Shown here in pieces: positions 10,569-19,503 of a stretch of DNA of 64,000 nt. This stretch comes from Sulfitobacter mediterraneus. Its GTDB lineage: Bacteria; Pseudomonadota; Alphaproteobacteria; Rhodobacterales; Rhodobacteraceae. The notes under the pieces were generated by a model. The model was not told the DNA's origin. It was given only the letters and a program-made list of their open reading frames with translations, and ran no database searches. The stretch is from positions 56,731 through 120,730 of the forward strand of contig NZ_CP069006.1 in the NCBI RefSeq assembly GCF_016801775.1, read 5' to 3'. Position 1 is the first letter of the stretch. Each line of letters opens with the position of its first letter. Position numbers and translations under genes: made by a program.

Positions 10569-11109
10569 TCTCCAGCCCCATATCGGCCCGCATGTGACGC
10601 TCGATAACCCTGCCTTTGTGCATGGCACTGCGCAGCTATACGGCAAGGTCACCATCGGGCCGGGCGCATCTGTCTGGCCCTATGTGGTGACCCGCGCCGA
10701 AATGCACGAGATCATCGTCGGCGCACGCAGCAATATTCAAGACCACGTGATGATCCATGTTGGCACGGCGACGGGAACAATCGTGGGCGAGGATTGCTCG
10801 ATCACCCACCGCGCGGTCTTGCATGGTTGCGAGATTGGCGACCGGGTGTTGATCGGCATTGGCGCGACGATCATGGACGGAGCCAAGATTGGCAGCAATT
10901 CCATTGTTGCGGGTCATTCCATCGTCACCGAAGGGTCGGAATTTCCCGACAATTCAATCATCGCGGGCAGCCCGGCAAAGCTGGTCAAAACCCGCGACAA
11001 CAGCGCGGCAAATCTGATGAACGCCAGGTTCTATCATCTGAACGCGCTGAACTATGCCAAGGGGATTGATCGTTTGTCGCCTGAGGATCTCAAAGCCCTG
11101 CAATCCTGA
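10561..11109 (+). CDS. Gamma-carbonic anhydrase-fold (left-handed beta-helix) protein
   Basis: This is a hexapeptide-repeat protein of about 182 residues. Metal-ligand candidates are the histidines in SNIQDHVMIHVG and ITHRAVLHGCEIG, as in gamma carbonic anhydrases and the PaaY/CaiE group. PaaY is a thioesterase in phenylacetate degradation, so a salvage thioesterase role in this operon is possible. No ATG gives a sensible start; TTG at 10561 overlaps the VOC stop and is chosen. It is the last gene of the operon. Confidence 0.8.
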   Translation: MADLQPHIGPHVTLDNPAFVHGTAQLYGKVTIGPGASVWPYVVTRAEMHEIIVGARSNIQDHVMIHVGTATGTIVGEDCSITHRAVLHGCEIGDRVLIGIGATIMDGAKIGSNSIVAGHSIVTEGSEFPDNSIIAGSPAKLVKTRDNSAANLMNARFYHLNALNYAKGIDRLSPEDLKALQS

Positions 11110-11117
11110 GGCCAGAC

Positions 11118-11540
11118 ATAGAAAAAGGCGTCAGGAGCTTGGACCGAAGTCCGCACCAAGCAGCCGAAACTGCCATCCTGACGCCTTCCTAAACAGAGCT
11201 TCCCGAAGGTCCCCCTATTCAAATGCTCGGGCTCTATGAGCCGTTGCAAGCGGGATCAATCCTTGCGGATCGTCCCCCCAACCGGCAGCTGTCAAAGACC
11301 GCTACCAGACACGCAATGGCTTTTTCACCGACTTCCCGAACCGCTCAAAAGACCGTTTCGTTTCGCCCAGCGTTCCGTTGCTATCAACACGGGGTTCGGT
11401 TTGGTTTGACCCTCTCCTTGCCCGCTCCAACCTCGAAAGACCTTCGCGTCCCGCTTGGGGTCTTGCGACCCTTCGCGTTAACTAAAGATTGGCACCCAAC
11501 CCCTGAGTCGCGCAAACAAAAAATCAGGCATTTGCGCAAT
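11118..11540 (-). ncRNA. Candidate structured RNA in the convergent intergenic region
   Basis: The 534 bp between two convergent genes (11110-11643) holds no convincing protein gene but is full of hairpins: GGCTC-TAT-GAGCC at 11230-11242, GCAAG/CTTGC at 11246-11266, GGGTC-TTGC-GACCC at 11458-11471 and the large 12-bp stem at 11125-11187. The only terminator-like T-run is on the minus strand, so a minus-strand transcript or a long 3' UTR of the thioesterase gene is suggested. Conserved cores of RNase P RNA, tmRNA and SRP RNA were looked for by eye and not recognised. Its identity is unknown. Confidence 0.35.
11120..11187 (-). terminator. Large hairpin with T-run (minus strand)
   Basis: AAGGCGTCAGGA at 11125-11136 and TCCTGACGCCTT at 11176-11187 form a 12-bp perfect stem. 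The 39-base loop has its own stem (GCTTGG 11137-11142 with CCAAGC 11155-11160). On the minus strand the stem is followed by a run of T, fitting an intrinsic terminator for transcription coming from the thioesterase side. Confidence 0.6.
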
Positions 11541-11542
11541 TT

Positions 11543-11635
11543 CTTGGGGATAACCTATTGGAATAACTTGTGTATTTCCTGTGAGGAAGTGGGTTTTGAT
11601 CCCTATTCCCAAAGGCTTGGCACCTTGGGGATAAC
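11543..11635. repeat. Two direct copies of CTTGGGGATAAC
   Basis: Identical 12-mers occur at 11543-11554 and 11624-11635, with a related TTGGAATAACTT between them. The reverse complement GTTATCCCCAAG resembles a DnaA box (TTATCCACA type). The context, between two catabolic genes, is not a replication origin context. The function is unknown. Confidence 0.4.
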
Positions 11636-11643
11636 TTCGCCAA

Positions 11644-12510
11644 TTATTTGCGTTTTATGGGTCGCATCAGGCCTTCCTGGGCCACGCTGGCCACCAATTG
11701 CCCGTTCTGGCTATAGATTGCGCCACGGTTAAACCCTCGTGCGCCGCCTGTCCATGGGGCATCTAGATCATAAAGATGCCAGTCGGAAAATTCGATCGGC
11801 GCATGAAACCACATGGCGTGATCCAGGCTTGCGGTCATCACATTGCCCTTGAACCAGGTCAGCCCATGCGGGCGCAGGGACGATCCCAAAAGGTTCATGT
11901 CAGAAGCATAGGCCAGCAGGCAATGTTGCATCTGCGGTGACTGCCCCTTGGCGGCCTCCATCCGGAACCAAAGCTGGTTCACGTCGCTCTCCACCTCCGG
12001 GTCGAACATATCGCGCGGTGCCACCTCGCGCAGTTCGATCGGACGCTCTCGCAGGAACTCTTCGCGGTATTTCTCCGGGATGCGATCCACGTAGGCTTCG
12101 CGGGTCTCGGCGCGTGAGGGCCAATCCTCGGGCTTCCCAACCTCGCGCATCGGGTGCTGATAATCCCAGCCCTCTTCCTGTACATGAAACGAGGCCGAGA
12201 GGTTGAAAATCTGTTTGCCATGCTGGATCGCCACAACACGGCGGGTCGTGAAACTGCCGCCATCGCGGGCGCGATCCACCTGGTAGATCACCGGAATGCT
12301 CGGATCACCGGGGCGAATGAAATAGGCATGCAAGGAATGGCAAAGCCGGTCCTCCACCGTGCGATAGGCCGCCATCAATGCTTGCGCGATCACCTGCCCG
12401 CCAAAGATCCGCGTCGTCGTCTCGCCGCCCGATCCAAGGCCGCGAAACATATCGACCTCAAGCTGTTCGATGTCCAAAAGCTCAAGCAGTTTGTCGGCAA
12501 CGGATGTCAT
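11644..12510 (-). CDS. tesB: Acyl-CoA thioesterase II
   Basis: This 288-residue double-hotdog thioesterase has TTTRIFGGQVIAQAL and HSLHAYFIRPGDPS in the first hotdog, and LDHAMWFHAP and WHLYDLDAPW in the second, as in TesB. It hydrolyses acyl-CoA to free acid and CoA, probably to relieve CoA trapping. It is the last gene of the minus-strand array that starts at livK, nine bases after acetoacetyl-CoA synthetase. Confidence 0.9.
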   Translation of the reverse strand: MTSVADKLLELLDIEQLEVDMFRGLGSGGETTTRIFGGQVIAQALMAAYRTVEDRLCHSLHAYFIRPGDPSIPVIYQVDRARDGGSFTTRRVVAIQHGKQIFNLSASFHVQEEGWDYQHPMREVGKPEDWPSRAETREAYVDRIPEKYREEFLRERPIELREVAPRDMFDPEVESDVNQLWFRMEAAKGQSPQMQHCLLAYASDMNLLGSSLRPHGLTWFKGNVMTASLDHAMWFHAPIEFSDWHLYDLDAPWTGGARGFNRGAIYSQNGQLVASVAQEGLMRPIKRK

Positions 12511-12519
12511 GGGCTGGCC

Positions 12520-14475
12520 TCAGGCGTTGGCCCGTGCGTTGGCATAGGCGATAAAGAAATCAAAGCTGTCCGGATTGGCCATGGAATCGCGGTTCACGAC
12601 CGTTGCCGGATCACCGCCAAGCAACAGCTTTTTGACCGGAACCTCAAGCTTTTTACCGGACAGGGTGCGCGGCACCTCTTTGACCTCGACAATCTCGTTG
12701 GGCACAAACCGCGCCGAGACCTGCGCCCGGATCGCGGCGTTGATCTTGTCTTTGAGCGCATCGTCCACCGCGCCGCCCTGCGCCGGCACCACAAACAGCG
12801 GCATAAAGCTGTCTTTGCCCAGAAACTCCAGATCGACCACCAGTGAATCCAGCACCTCTTCCAGCCCTTCAACCGCCTGATAGATCTCGGCGCTGCCAAG
12901 GCGCAGGCCCTTGCGGTTGATCGTGGCGTCCGAGCGGCCATAGATCACACTGGCCCCGCCTTCATCAATGGAAATCCAGTCCCCGTGCCGCCAAATGCCG
13001 GGATAGGTGTCATAATAGCTTTCGAACAGGCGGCTGCCGTCCTCGTCCCCCCAGAAGAACAGCGGCATGGACGGCAAAGGTTCGGTGCAAACCAGTTCGC
13101 CCACTTCGCCGACCAGTTCATTGCCGAGCGGATCGAACGCCCGTACCGCATTGCCAAGGGCGCGGCATTGCATTTCACCGGCCCTGACCGGCATGCCCGG
13201 ATGGCCCACCACAAACGCCCCCGCCAGATCGGTGCCGCCCGACAGCGGCGCAAGCCAGACGTCGGATTTCACATCGCTGTAGATCCAGTCATAAGTGTCG
13301 CTCGACAGCGGCGATCCGGTTGAGCCAAGCGAGCGCAGCGCGGTCAGGTCAACCGCCTCACGCGGGATCAAAGCGGCCTTCATACATGTGCTGAAATAGG
13401 CCGCCCCCGCCCCGAAAAACGTCAGGCCCTCATCGGCGACAAAGCGCCAGATCACTCCCATATCGGGATGGTTCGGTGCCCCGTCAAACAGCGCCACGCG
13501 CGCCCCCTGCCCAAGCGCCATCCACTGCGAATTCCACATGATCCAGCCCGACGACGTCAGCCAGCAATAGCGGTCCTTGGGCGAGATATCCTTGTGCAGG
13601 GACTGCTTTGCCGCCTCCAGGATCACTCCACCATGGCCATGCACAATCGGCTTGGGGTTGCCCGTGGTGCCGGAGGAATAGACAATCCATAGCGGGTGAT
13701 CAAAGGCCACATGGGTGCTGGCATATGCGCCGGTGCCATGGATCAAATCATCCCATGCCACATGGCCGCCCGGAAGATCCCCCGCCACGGCAACGGTCAC
13801 AAAATGATCCACCGACGGCAGCGCCGCATTGATCTGCGCCAGAACATCGCGGCGGTCCGTCATCTTGCCCGCATGCATATAACCGTCCTGCGCGATCAGA
13901 ACCTTGGGTTCGATCTGGGTAAACCGGTCCAGGATCGCAACATGGCCCATATCCGGCGCACAAAGTGACCAGACCGCGCCAAGGCTTGCCGTCGCGAGAA
14001 AGGCAATCAGCGCCACCTCGGTATTGGGCAGGATGGCAACAACACGGTCGCCCTTTTCCACGCCCATACCGCGCAGATGATCGGCGACAGAGGCAACCTG
14101 ATCGCGCAATGCGCCCCAAGTCAGTTCACTGCGCCCAAAGGTTTCCGACTGCACAACCAGCGCAATCTCATCGGGCCGTTCATCGGCATGTTTGAGGATC
14201 TGATCGGCATAGTTCAGCCGTGCACCGGGGCACCATTCTGCGCCCGGCATCTGCCGTTTGGCGATAAAGGTCTCGGGCTCTTGACTGGCGCGCACGTCAA
14301 AGAAATCCCAGATCGCGGACCAGAACCCGTCAAGATCCTCAATGCTCCAACGCCACATGGCGTTGTAGTCCTCAAACGTCAGGCCGCGGTTGTCCTGCAC
14401 CCAGCGTTCAAACTGCGCCATGGTCGAGGCCGCTGCACGTTCCGGGCTTGGGGTCCAAAGGGTCTTGGCGGTCAC
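12520..14475 (-). CDS. Acetoacetyl-CoA synthetase
   Basis: This 651-residue adenylate-forming enzyme has the acetoacetate-CoA ligase architecture: the ACAS N-terminal segment (DFFDVRASQEPE), the P-loop VYSSGTTGNPKPIVHG, YGRSDATINRKGLRLGSAEIY and the C-terminal PRTLSGKKLEVPVKKLL. It activates acetoacetate, a likely end product of branched or odd acyl chain breakdown. The start is GTG at 14475, overlapping the preceding gene's stop by four bases. Use of another 3-oxo acid is possible. Confidence 0.88.
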   Translation of the reverse strand: MTAKTLWTPSPERAAASTMAQFERWVQDNRGLTFEDYNAMWRWSIEDLDGFWSAIWDFFDVRASQEPETFIAKRQMPGAEWCPGARLNYADQILKHADERPDEIALVVQSETFGRSELTWGALRDQVASVADHLRGMGVEKGDRVVAILPNTEVALIAFLATASLGAVWSLCAPDMGHVAILDRFTQIEPKVLIAQDGYMHAGKMTDRRDVLAQINAALPSVDHFVTVAVAGDLPGGHVAWDDLIHGTGAYASTHVAFDHPLWIVYSSGTTGNPKPIVHGHGGVILEAAKQSLHKDISPKDRYCWLTSSGWIMWNSQWMALGQGARVALFDGAPNHPDMGVIWRFVADEGLTFFGAGAAYFSTCMKAALIPREAVDLTALRSLGSTGSPLSSDTYDWIYSDVKSDVWLAPLSGGTDLAGAFVVGHPGMPVRAGEMQCRALGNAVRAFDPLGNELVGEVGELVCTEPLPSMPLFFWGDEDGSRLFESYYDTYPGIWRHGDWISIDEGGASVIYGRSDATINRKGLRLGSAEIYQAVEGLEEVLDSLVVDLEFLGKDSFMPLFVVPAQGGAVDDALKDKINAAIRAQVSARFVPNEIVEVKEVPRTLSGKKLEVPVKKLLLGGDPATVVNRDSMANPDSFDFFIAYANARANA

Positions 14476-15677
14476 ATCAATGCTCCATGTACCAACGCCT
14501 TAAGCTGCGGACGGGCGGGATAGGAACTGCTGGGCGACAACTGGGTAAAGAACACCACGCTCAACTCCTCTACCGGATCAATCCAGAAAAAGGTCGAGGC
14601 CATGCCCCCCCAGCTGAAATCGCCCACCGATCCGGGGCTGCGGGCGCGGCCCGGCTCCAGCACCACCGCACCCCCAATGCCAAAGCCCATGCCCTCCATC
14701 GGCTGCTCGGCAAAGCTTTGCGGACCCATGGAGGCGATATCCCCCGGCAAATGGTTGCGCATCATGAAGGCCAGCGTTTTGGGCGACAAAAGCCCCCGCC
14801 CGCCTGTGCGCAGCATCTCGGCAAATTTCATATAGTCATCAATCGTGCCCACCAGACCGCCGCCGCCCGAATGCATGGAGGCGCTGAGGAATGGCGATTT
14901 ATCCGCATGATCCACTTGCCGCAGCGGATCGCCACCCGTCTTGGCCGCGTTCAGCGCAAAACTGTCACCGGCCAATGGCGTATACAGCGCGGCAAACCTC
15001 TCCACTGCATGAGGCGGCACGGAAAAGCGGGTTTCGTGCATGCCCAAAGGTTCAAGAATTTCCTCTGTCAGGAACTGATCCAGCGTTTTGCCCGACACCA
15101 CTTCGATCACCCGGCCCAGCACATCAATGCCCACCGAATATTCCCAGCGGCTGCCCGGACGGAACGCCAGCGGCAGCGCGGCGACGCGGTCGGTCATCGC
15201 GGCCAGCGATCCCTGATCAGGCTTGAACAACAGATCCTCGGCGTCCATCGCCCGCGCCAGAATGCCGGGGTTGAACGGATAGCTGAGGCCCGACGTATGG
15301 GTCGCCAATTGATGCAGGGTCGGCGGGGCGCAGGGTTCGGTTTGCGAAATATCCGCCGCATCCGGTATCAGGCAGCGCATGTCGGCAAAGGCGGGGATGA
15401 ACTCTGACACCGGCGCATCAAGGTGAAACAATCCCCGCTCCGCCAGCATCATCAGCGCCACCGAGGTGACCGGCTTGGTCATCGAATAGATCCGCGCCAC
15501 GGTGTCGCGCTCGAACGGCAGGCCTGCCGCCATGTCGCGCATCCCGCAGCTGTGAAAATATTGTTCCGCGCCGCCCTTCGCGATCAAGACCGAACAGCCC
15601 GCAAAACGGTTCCTGTCCAGATATGACTGCATCCACGCCCCGATCCGGGTCAGCCTGCCTGCGTCAAATCTGCTCAT
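14472..15677 (-). CDS. Beta-lactamase-fold serine hydrolase
   Basis: This protein of about 401 residues has the class C beta-lactamase/penicillin-binding fold. The nucleophile motif SxxK is visible in YSMTKPVTSV, and the second motif as WEYSVGIDVLG, where the usual YxN is YSV. Proteins of this type in catabolic operons are often esterases or lactonases. An ester- or lactone-cleaving role would fit the pathway but is an inference. There is no signal peptide, so it is probably cytoplasmic. The start at 15677 follows livF closely. Confidence 0.8.
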   Translation of the reverse strand: MSRFDAGRLTRIGAWMQSYLDRNRFAGCSVLIAKGGAEQYFHSCGMRDMAAGLPFERDTVARIYSMTKPVTSVALMMLAERGLFHLDAPVSEFIPAFADMRCLIPDAADISQTEPCAPPTLHQLATHTSGLSYPFNPGILARAMDAEDLLFKPDQGSLAAMTDRVAALPLAFRPGSRWEYSVGIDVLGRVIEVVSGKTLDQFLTEEILEPLGMHETRFSVPPHAVERFAALYTPLAGDSFALNAAKTGGDPLRQVDHADKSPFLSASMHSGGGGLVGTIDDYMKFAEMLRTGGRGLLSPKTLAFMMRNHLPGDIASMGPQSFAEQPMEGMGFGIGGAVVLEPGRARSPGSVGDFSWGGMASTFFWIDPVEELSVVFFTQLSPSSSYPARPQLKALVHGALM

Positions 15678-15700
15678 CTTTGGATCCGTTCCGGGGTGGT

Positions 15701-16402
15701 TTAGACTTCCAACCATTCTTTGCGCACATCGTCACGTGCACGCAACTCTGCCGGTGTGCCTTCGAACACGACCTGCCCGTGACCCATGACATAGACGCGG
15801 TGCGCAATGTCCATGGCGATGGCCAGCTTCTGTTCCACCAGAAGGGTCGAAATTCCGCGATTGGCGATCTCTTGCAGCACCTCGGCCACCTTCATCGTCA
15901 TCTGCGGCGACAGGCCCTCTGTCGGCTCGTCAATCATCACGAACTCAGGATCACCCATCAGCGTGCGGCACATGGTCAACATCTGCTGTTCACCGCCCGA
16001 CAACACCGATGCCTCAACATCCGCGCGTTCGTTCAGGTTCGAGAACATGTCGAACATGTTTTGCATCGACCAGCGGCCCTCGCCATCCCTCTGCCCCGGC
16101 TTCAGGCCAAGAATCAGGTTTTGACGGGTCGTCAGACCGGGGAAAATATCGCGGTTCTCCGGCACATATCCGATGCCCATATTGGCAATTTCAAAGGCTT
16201 TCTTGCCCGCGATCTCCTGGCCCTTGAACTTGACAGAACCTTTGGGTTCAACCTCGCCCATCACCGCCTTGCAGGTGGTGGACCGGCCCACGCCATTGCG
16301 CCCCAAAAGTGCGACAATCTCGCCTTCCTGCACGTTCATGTTCACACCCTGAAGGATGTGCGACTTGCCATAATAGGCATGCATATCTGTGATTTCGATC
16401 AT
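15701..16402 (-). CDS. livF: Branched-chain amino acid-type ABC transporter ATP-binding protein LivF
   Basis: This 233-residue ATPase has the Walker A region LLGRNGVGRSTT, where the usual Lys is Arg, the signature LSGGEQQML and Walker B FVMIDEPTEGLSP. Arg at this place is also met in other LivF proteins, so it need not mean loss of activity. With LivG it energises import by LivHM. The start overlaps the livG stop by one base. Confidence 0.9.
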   Translation of the reverse strand: MIEITDMHAYYGKSHILQGVNMNVQEGEIVALLGRNGVGRSTTCKAVMGEVEPKGSVKFKGQEIAGKKAFEIANMGIGYVPENRDIFPGLTTRQNLILGLKPGQRDGEGRWSMQNMFDMFSNLNERADVEASVLSGGEQQMLTMCRTLMGDPEFVMIDEPTEGLSPQMTMKVAEVLQEIANRGISTLLVEQKLAIAMDIAHRVYVMGHGQVVFEGTPAELRARDDVRKEWLEV

Positions 16403-17163
16403 CAGTGTTCTGCCTCCAATGCGGCACCCAGATAGGCCTCTTGCACCTTGGGATCTGCGCGGACGTCTTCGGGTTTGCCCGTCGCAATGATTTCGCCGTA
16501 AACCAGCACGCTGATCCGATCAGCAAGGCCAAAAACCACGCCCATATCATGTTCCACCATGATCAGGGTTTTGCCTTCGGTGACCTTCATGATCAGGTCG
16601 GTGATATAATCGGTTTCCGAATGGCTCATCCCGGCGGTGGGTTCATCCAGCATGATCACATCCGCGCCACCCGCGATGGTGATCCCGATCTCCAGCGCTC
16701 GCTGTTCGGCATAAGACAGGGTGCCTGCCGGCAGGTTGCGCCGTTCCGACAGATTGATCTGCTCAAGGATCGCCTCGGCCCCCTCGGTCAGGGCGCGGCT
16801 GCGGTTCACCAGGTTCCAGAAGGAATACTTGTACCCCTGCGACCACAGCAAGGCGCAGCGCACGTTCTCGAACACCGTCATCTTTGGAAAGATATTGGTG
16901 ATCTGGAAAGACCGCGACAGACCTTTGCGATTGATCTGATAGGGTTCCAGCCCCGCCAGATCCTCGCCGTGCAGTTTGACCGTGCCCGCCGATGGCGGAA
17001 ACCGTGCCGTGATCAGGTTGAAAAGCGTCGATTTGCCCGCACCGTTTGGGCCGATGATCGCATGGCGTTCGGCCTTGCCAATCGACAGATCAATCCCGCG
17101 GATGATTTCAGCCTTGCCAAAGCTTTTCTTTAGCCCGGTCAGTTCAAGTGCTGCTGTGCTCAT
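16402..17163 (-). CDS. livG: Branched-chain amino acid-type ABC transporter ATP-binding protein LivG
   Basis: This ATPase of 253 residues has Walker A IIGPNGAGKST, a signature region reading LSYAEQRALEIG, Walker B VIMLDEPTAGMS and the LivG-type C-terminal tail KVQEAYLG. The ATG at 17163 overlaps the livM stop, so an upstream extension was rejected. The substrate of this HAAT-family importer is not necessarily an amino acid. Its place in a CoA-catabolic array suggests import of the acid that the pathway degrades. Confidence 0.9.
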   Translation of the reverse strand: MSTAALELTGLKKSFGKAEIIRGIDLSIGKAERHAIIGPNGAGKSTLFNLITARFPPSAGTVKLHGEDLAGLEPYQINRKGLSRSFQITNIFPKMTVFENVRCALLWSQGYKYSFWNLVNRSRALTEGAEAILEQINLSERRNLPAGTLSYAEQRALEIGITIAGGADVIMLDEPTAGMSHSETDYITDLIMKVTEGKTLIMVEHDMGVVFGLADRISVLVYGEIIATGKPEDVRADPKVQEAYLGAALEAEH

Positions 17164-18458
17164 GACGCACCTCCTGCCGTATTGGCCTCGTCCCATGCTT
17201 CTTTCATTGCCGGTGCGGTGGCCCGCGCCACCCCAAGACCCACAGCTGCGACAACCCCCGCGATCAGCCAAGGCAAGATCGTATGGCTGTCAAAGGTGGT
17301 CCAGAACAGGGTCATCTCATTGTCACCCTTCGCCCCGTGCCGGAAATGGAAGGTCATTTCGATCAACGCACAAACCCCGAGGATGCCAATCGCGCCCGGC
17401 ACCAATGTCTTGATATAAGGCACAATCAATCCGCTGGCCTTGCCCAGCCTCATGGCGGGCACATGCATCATCATCAGGCCGGCCAGACCGCCGGGGAAGA
17501 ACATCACCGTCGCCAGGAACAGCCCGCCGACATAAATCGCCCAGAGATCCGTTTGCAGGCTCAGCACCGTTTGCAGCAGGGTAAAGGCGATTGCCCCGAT
17601 GATCGGCCCAAAGAAGAACCCGACACCGCCCAGGAATGTCACCAGCAGGATCACACCCGAAGAGGCCGCGTTAAGGTTTTCCTCGGTCAGGATCTCATAG
17701 CTGATCGCAAAGAGCCCGCCTGCGATACCGCAGAAAAAACCCGACGCGCAGAAGCTGTAGAAACGCACCCAGCGTGCGGAATAACCAAGGAACTGCGCCC
17801 GCTCTGGGTTGTCGCGCACCGCGTTGGCCATCCGGCCCACTGGGGTGCGCGAGAACAGATACATCAGCGCCGCAGACAGCATGAGCCAGAAGGAGATCAG
17901 ATAATAGACTTCGATCTGCTTGAGGAACTCGACCCCGAAAAACGGCAAACCATAGGTCCGGTCGCCCGAGATACCTTCTTCGCCGCCAAAGAAGGCCACG
18001 ATGATCACGGAACAGGCCGCAATCAATTCGCCCACCCCAAGCGAGATCATCGCAAAACGCGTGCCCGCGCCGGAGGTCGAGAACGACCCGATGATCATCG
18101 CAAAACCCATGCCGAACAGACCGCCGAACAGCGGGAGCAGTGGCAGTGGGAAGGCAAGGCCAAAGTCCTCGATATAGTTCATAAGGTGCATGCAGAAGAA
18201 CCCGCCAAGGCCCATGTAAACCGCATGGCCAAAGGACAGCATGCCCCCCTGCCCCAGCAGCATGTTATAGGCCAGGGCAAAAACCACCGTGATCCACATC
18301 TGGTTCATGATCGTCAGCGCCGAATTGGACGTGAAGATATAGGGCATCACCAACAATGCGATGGCCGCCACAATCCATGGACCAAGGGTCAGTGTCATCG
18401 AACCGGCCCGCATCCGCTGGGCTGGTTTGCTTGGATCTGTCGTCAGCTGATCGCTCAT
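17160..18458 (-). CDS. livM: Branched-chain amino acid-type ABC transporter permease LivM
   Basis: This 432-residue membrane protein has the LivM hallmarks: NMLLGQGGMLSFGHAVYMGLGGF near residue 65 and the later GGVGFFFGPIIGAI segment. About ten hydrophobic segments are present. The C-terminus is longer than usual, with an extra pair of hydrophobic segments (PYIKTLVPGAIGILGVCALI and ILPWLIAGVVAAVGLGVA). It overlaps livH and livG by four bases each. Confidence 0.9.
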   Translation of the reverse strand: MSDQLTTDPSKPAQRMRAGSMTLTLGPWIVAAIALLVMPYIFTSNSALTIMNQMWITVVFALAYNMLLGQGGMLSFGHAVYMGLGGFFCMHLMNYIEDFGLAFPLPLLPLFGGLFGMGFAMIIGSFSTSGAGTRFAMISLGVGELIAACSVIIVAFFGGEEGISGDRTYGLPFFGVEFLKQIEVYYLISFWLMLSAALMYLFSRTPVGRMANAVRDNPERAQFLGYSARWVRFYSFCASGFFCGIAGGLFAISYEILTEENLNAASSGVILLVTFLGGVGFFFGPIIGAIAFTLLQTVLSLQTDLWAIYVGGLFLATVMFFPGGLAGLMMMHVPAMRLGKASGLIVPYIKTLVPGAIGILGVCALIEMTFHFRHGAKGDNEMTLFWTTFDSHTILPWLIAGVVAAVGLGVARATAPAMKEAWDEANTAGGAS

Positions 18459-19411
18459 GATTCACGCTTTCCGAATAGGCCCGCAGGGCGGAAAATCAGG
18501 ATCAGCACCATCAGGATGTAGGGCAGGATATCTGCAATCTGTGGGCTGGTGACGGTCCAAAGGTCGCGGAACATGTTGTCACTCAGGTTTTCGGGTGTGG
18601 CGATGCCGATCCCGTTCAGGATATCCGACATCGCGATGTTGTAGGATTTGGCAAAGGTGGTGATCCAGCCGATCAACAGCGAGGCCACAAGCGCGCCCCA
18701 AAGCGATCCGAGACCGCCAATCACGATCGTCACAAACACGATAGAGCCAAGCACAAAGGCCATGCCCGGAAAGGTGCCGAGAACCGGCCCGGCAATCACA
18801 CCGGCCACACCGGCCAATGCCGTGCCAACGCCAAAGACACCCATAAAGATCAGCGGCACATTGTGACCCAGCGCCTCGACCGTACGCGGATAGCTCAGCG
18901 CGGCCTGAATGATCATGCCAACCCGTGTCTTTGTCAGAACATAGAGCAGCCCCATGAAGATCCCGACCGAGATGAAGATCATAAAGATTTTGTAGGCCGG
19001 GATCGAATTGCCCGCGATGGAGAAGGCGGTGAAATTCAGGATCTCGGGGATGTCATAGGGCATCTGGTTCTTGCCCCAGACAAATTGCACCAGCTCTTCG
19101 ATCAGCAACGCCAGACCAAAGGTGAAAATCAGTTCGGGCACATGCCCGTATTGGTGGACCCGTCTGAGGCCGTATCTTTCGACACCTGCCCCCATCACAC
19201 CGACGATAAGCGGTGCAATCAACAGGCCAACCCAAAACCCGAGGGCGAGGCTGATCTGATAGGCGAAATAGGCGCCCAGCATGTAAAAGCTGGCGTGTGC
19301 AAAGTTAAGCACGCCCATCATAGAGAAAATAAGCGTCAGGCCGGCGGAAAGCATGAACAACAGCAATCCGGTCACAAGCCCGTCGATCACATTGACGAGG
19401 ATGAGTTCCAT
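18455..19411 (-). CDS. livH: Branched-chain amino acid-type ABC transporter permease LivH
   Basis: This 318-residue permease has the LivH start MELILVNVIDGLVTGLLLFM, GVLNFAHASFYMLGAYFAY, and the conserved VIVIGGLGSLWGALVASLLIG loop late in the protein. It pairs with LivM to form the channel. It begins 92 bp after livK; a strong hairpin lies in between. Confidence 0.9.
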   Translation of the reverse strand: MELILVNVIDGLVTGLLLFMLSAGLTLIFSMMGVLNFAHASFYMLGAYFAYQISLALGFWVGLLIAPLIVGVMGAGVERYGLRRVHQYGHVPELIFTFGLALLIEELVQFVWGKNQMPYDIPEILNFTAFSIAGNSIPAYKIFMIFISVGIFMGLLYVLTKTRVGMIIQAALSYPRTVEALGHNVPLIFMGVFGVGTALAGVAGVIAGPVLGTFPGMAFVLGSIVFVTIVIGGLGSLWGALVASLLIGWITTFAKSYNIAMSDILNGIGIATPENLSDNMFRDLWTVTSPQIADILPYILMVLILIFRPAGLFGKRES

Positions 19412-19449
19412 CAGGTCCCCCGAGGGATAGGATATTTATTAGCAATGAA

Positions 19450-19480
19450 TTCCGCACCGCTGTCCTGCAGCGGTGCGGAA
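19450..19480 (-). promoter_or_regulatory. Strong hairpin between livK and livH
   Basis: TTCCGCACCGCTG at 19450-19462 and its exact complement at 19468-19480 make a 13-bp stem with a 5-base loop. On the minus strand no T-run follows. It is therefore more likely an mRNA-stabilising or partial-termination element that gives more binding protein than permease, an arrangement common in ABC operons. Confidence 0.65.
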
Positions 19481-19503
19481 AAGAGAAAAAGAACGCTCAG
19501 GTC

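Noticed and set aside
11223..11732. A 169-codon plus-strand frame in the convergent gap
   Set aside because: It has no good ribosome site, its composition is not protein-like, it runs into the thioesterase gene, and hairpins better explain the region.
15701..16402. LivF as an inactive ATPase because Walker A Lys is Arg
   Set aside because: Signature, Walker B and context are intact, and Arg at this place is met in other LivF proteins, so no claim of inactivity is made.
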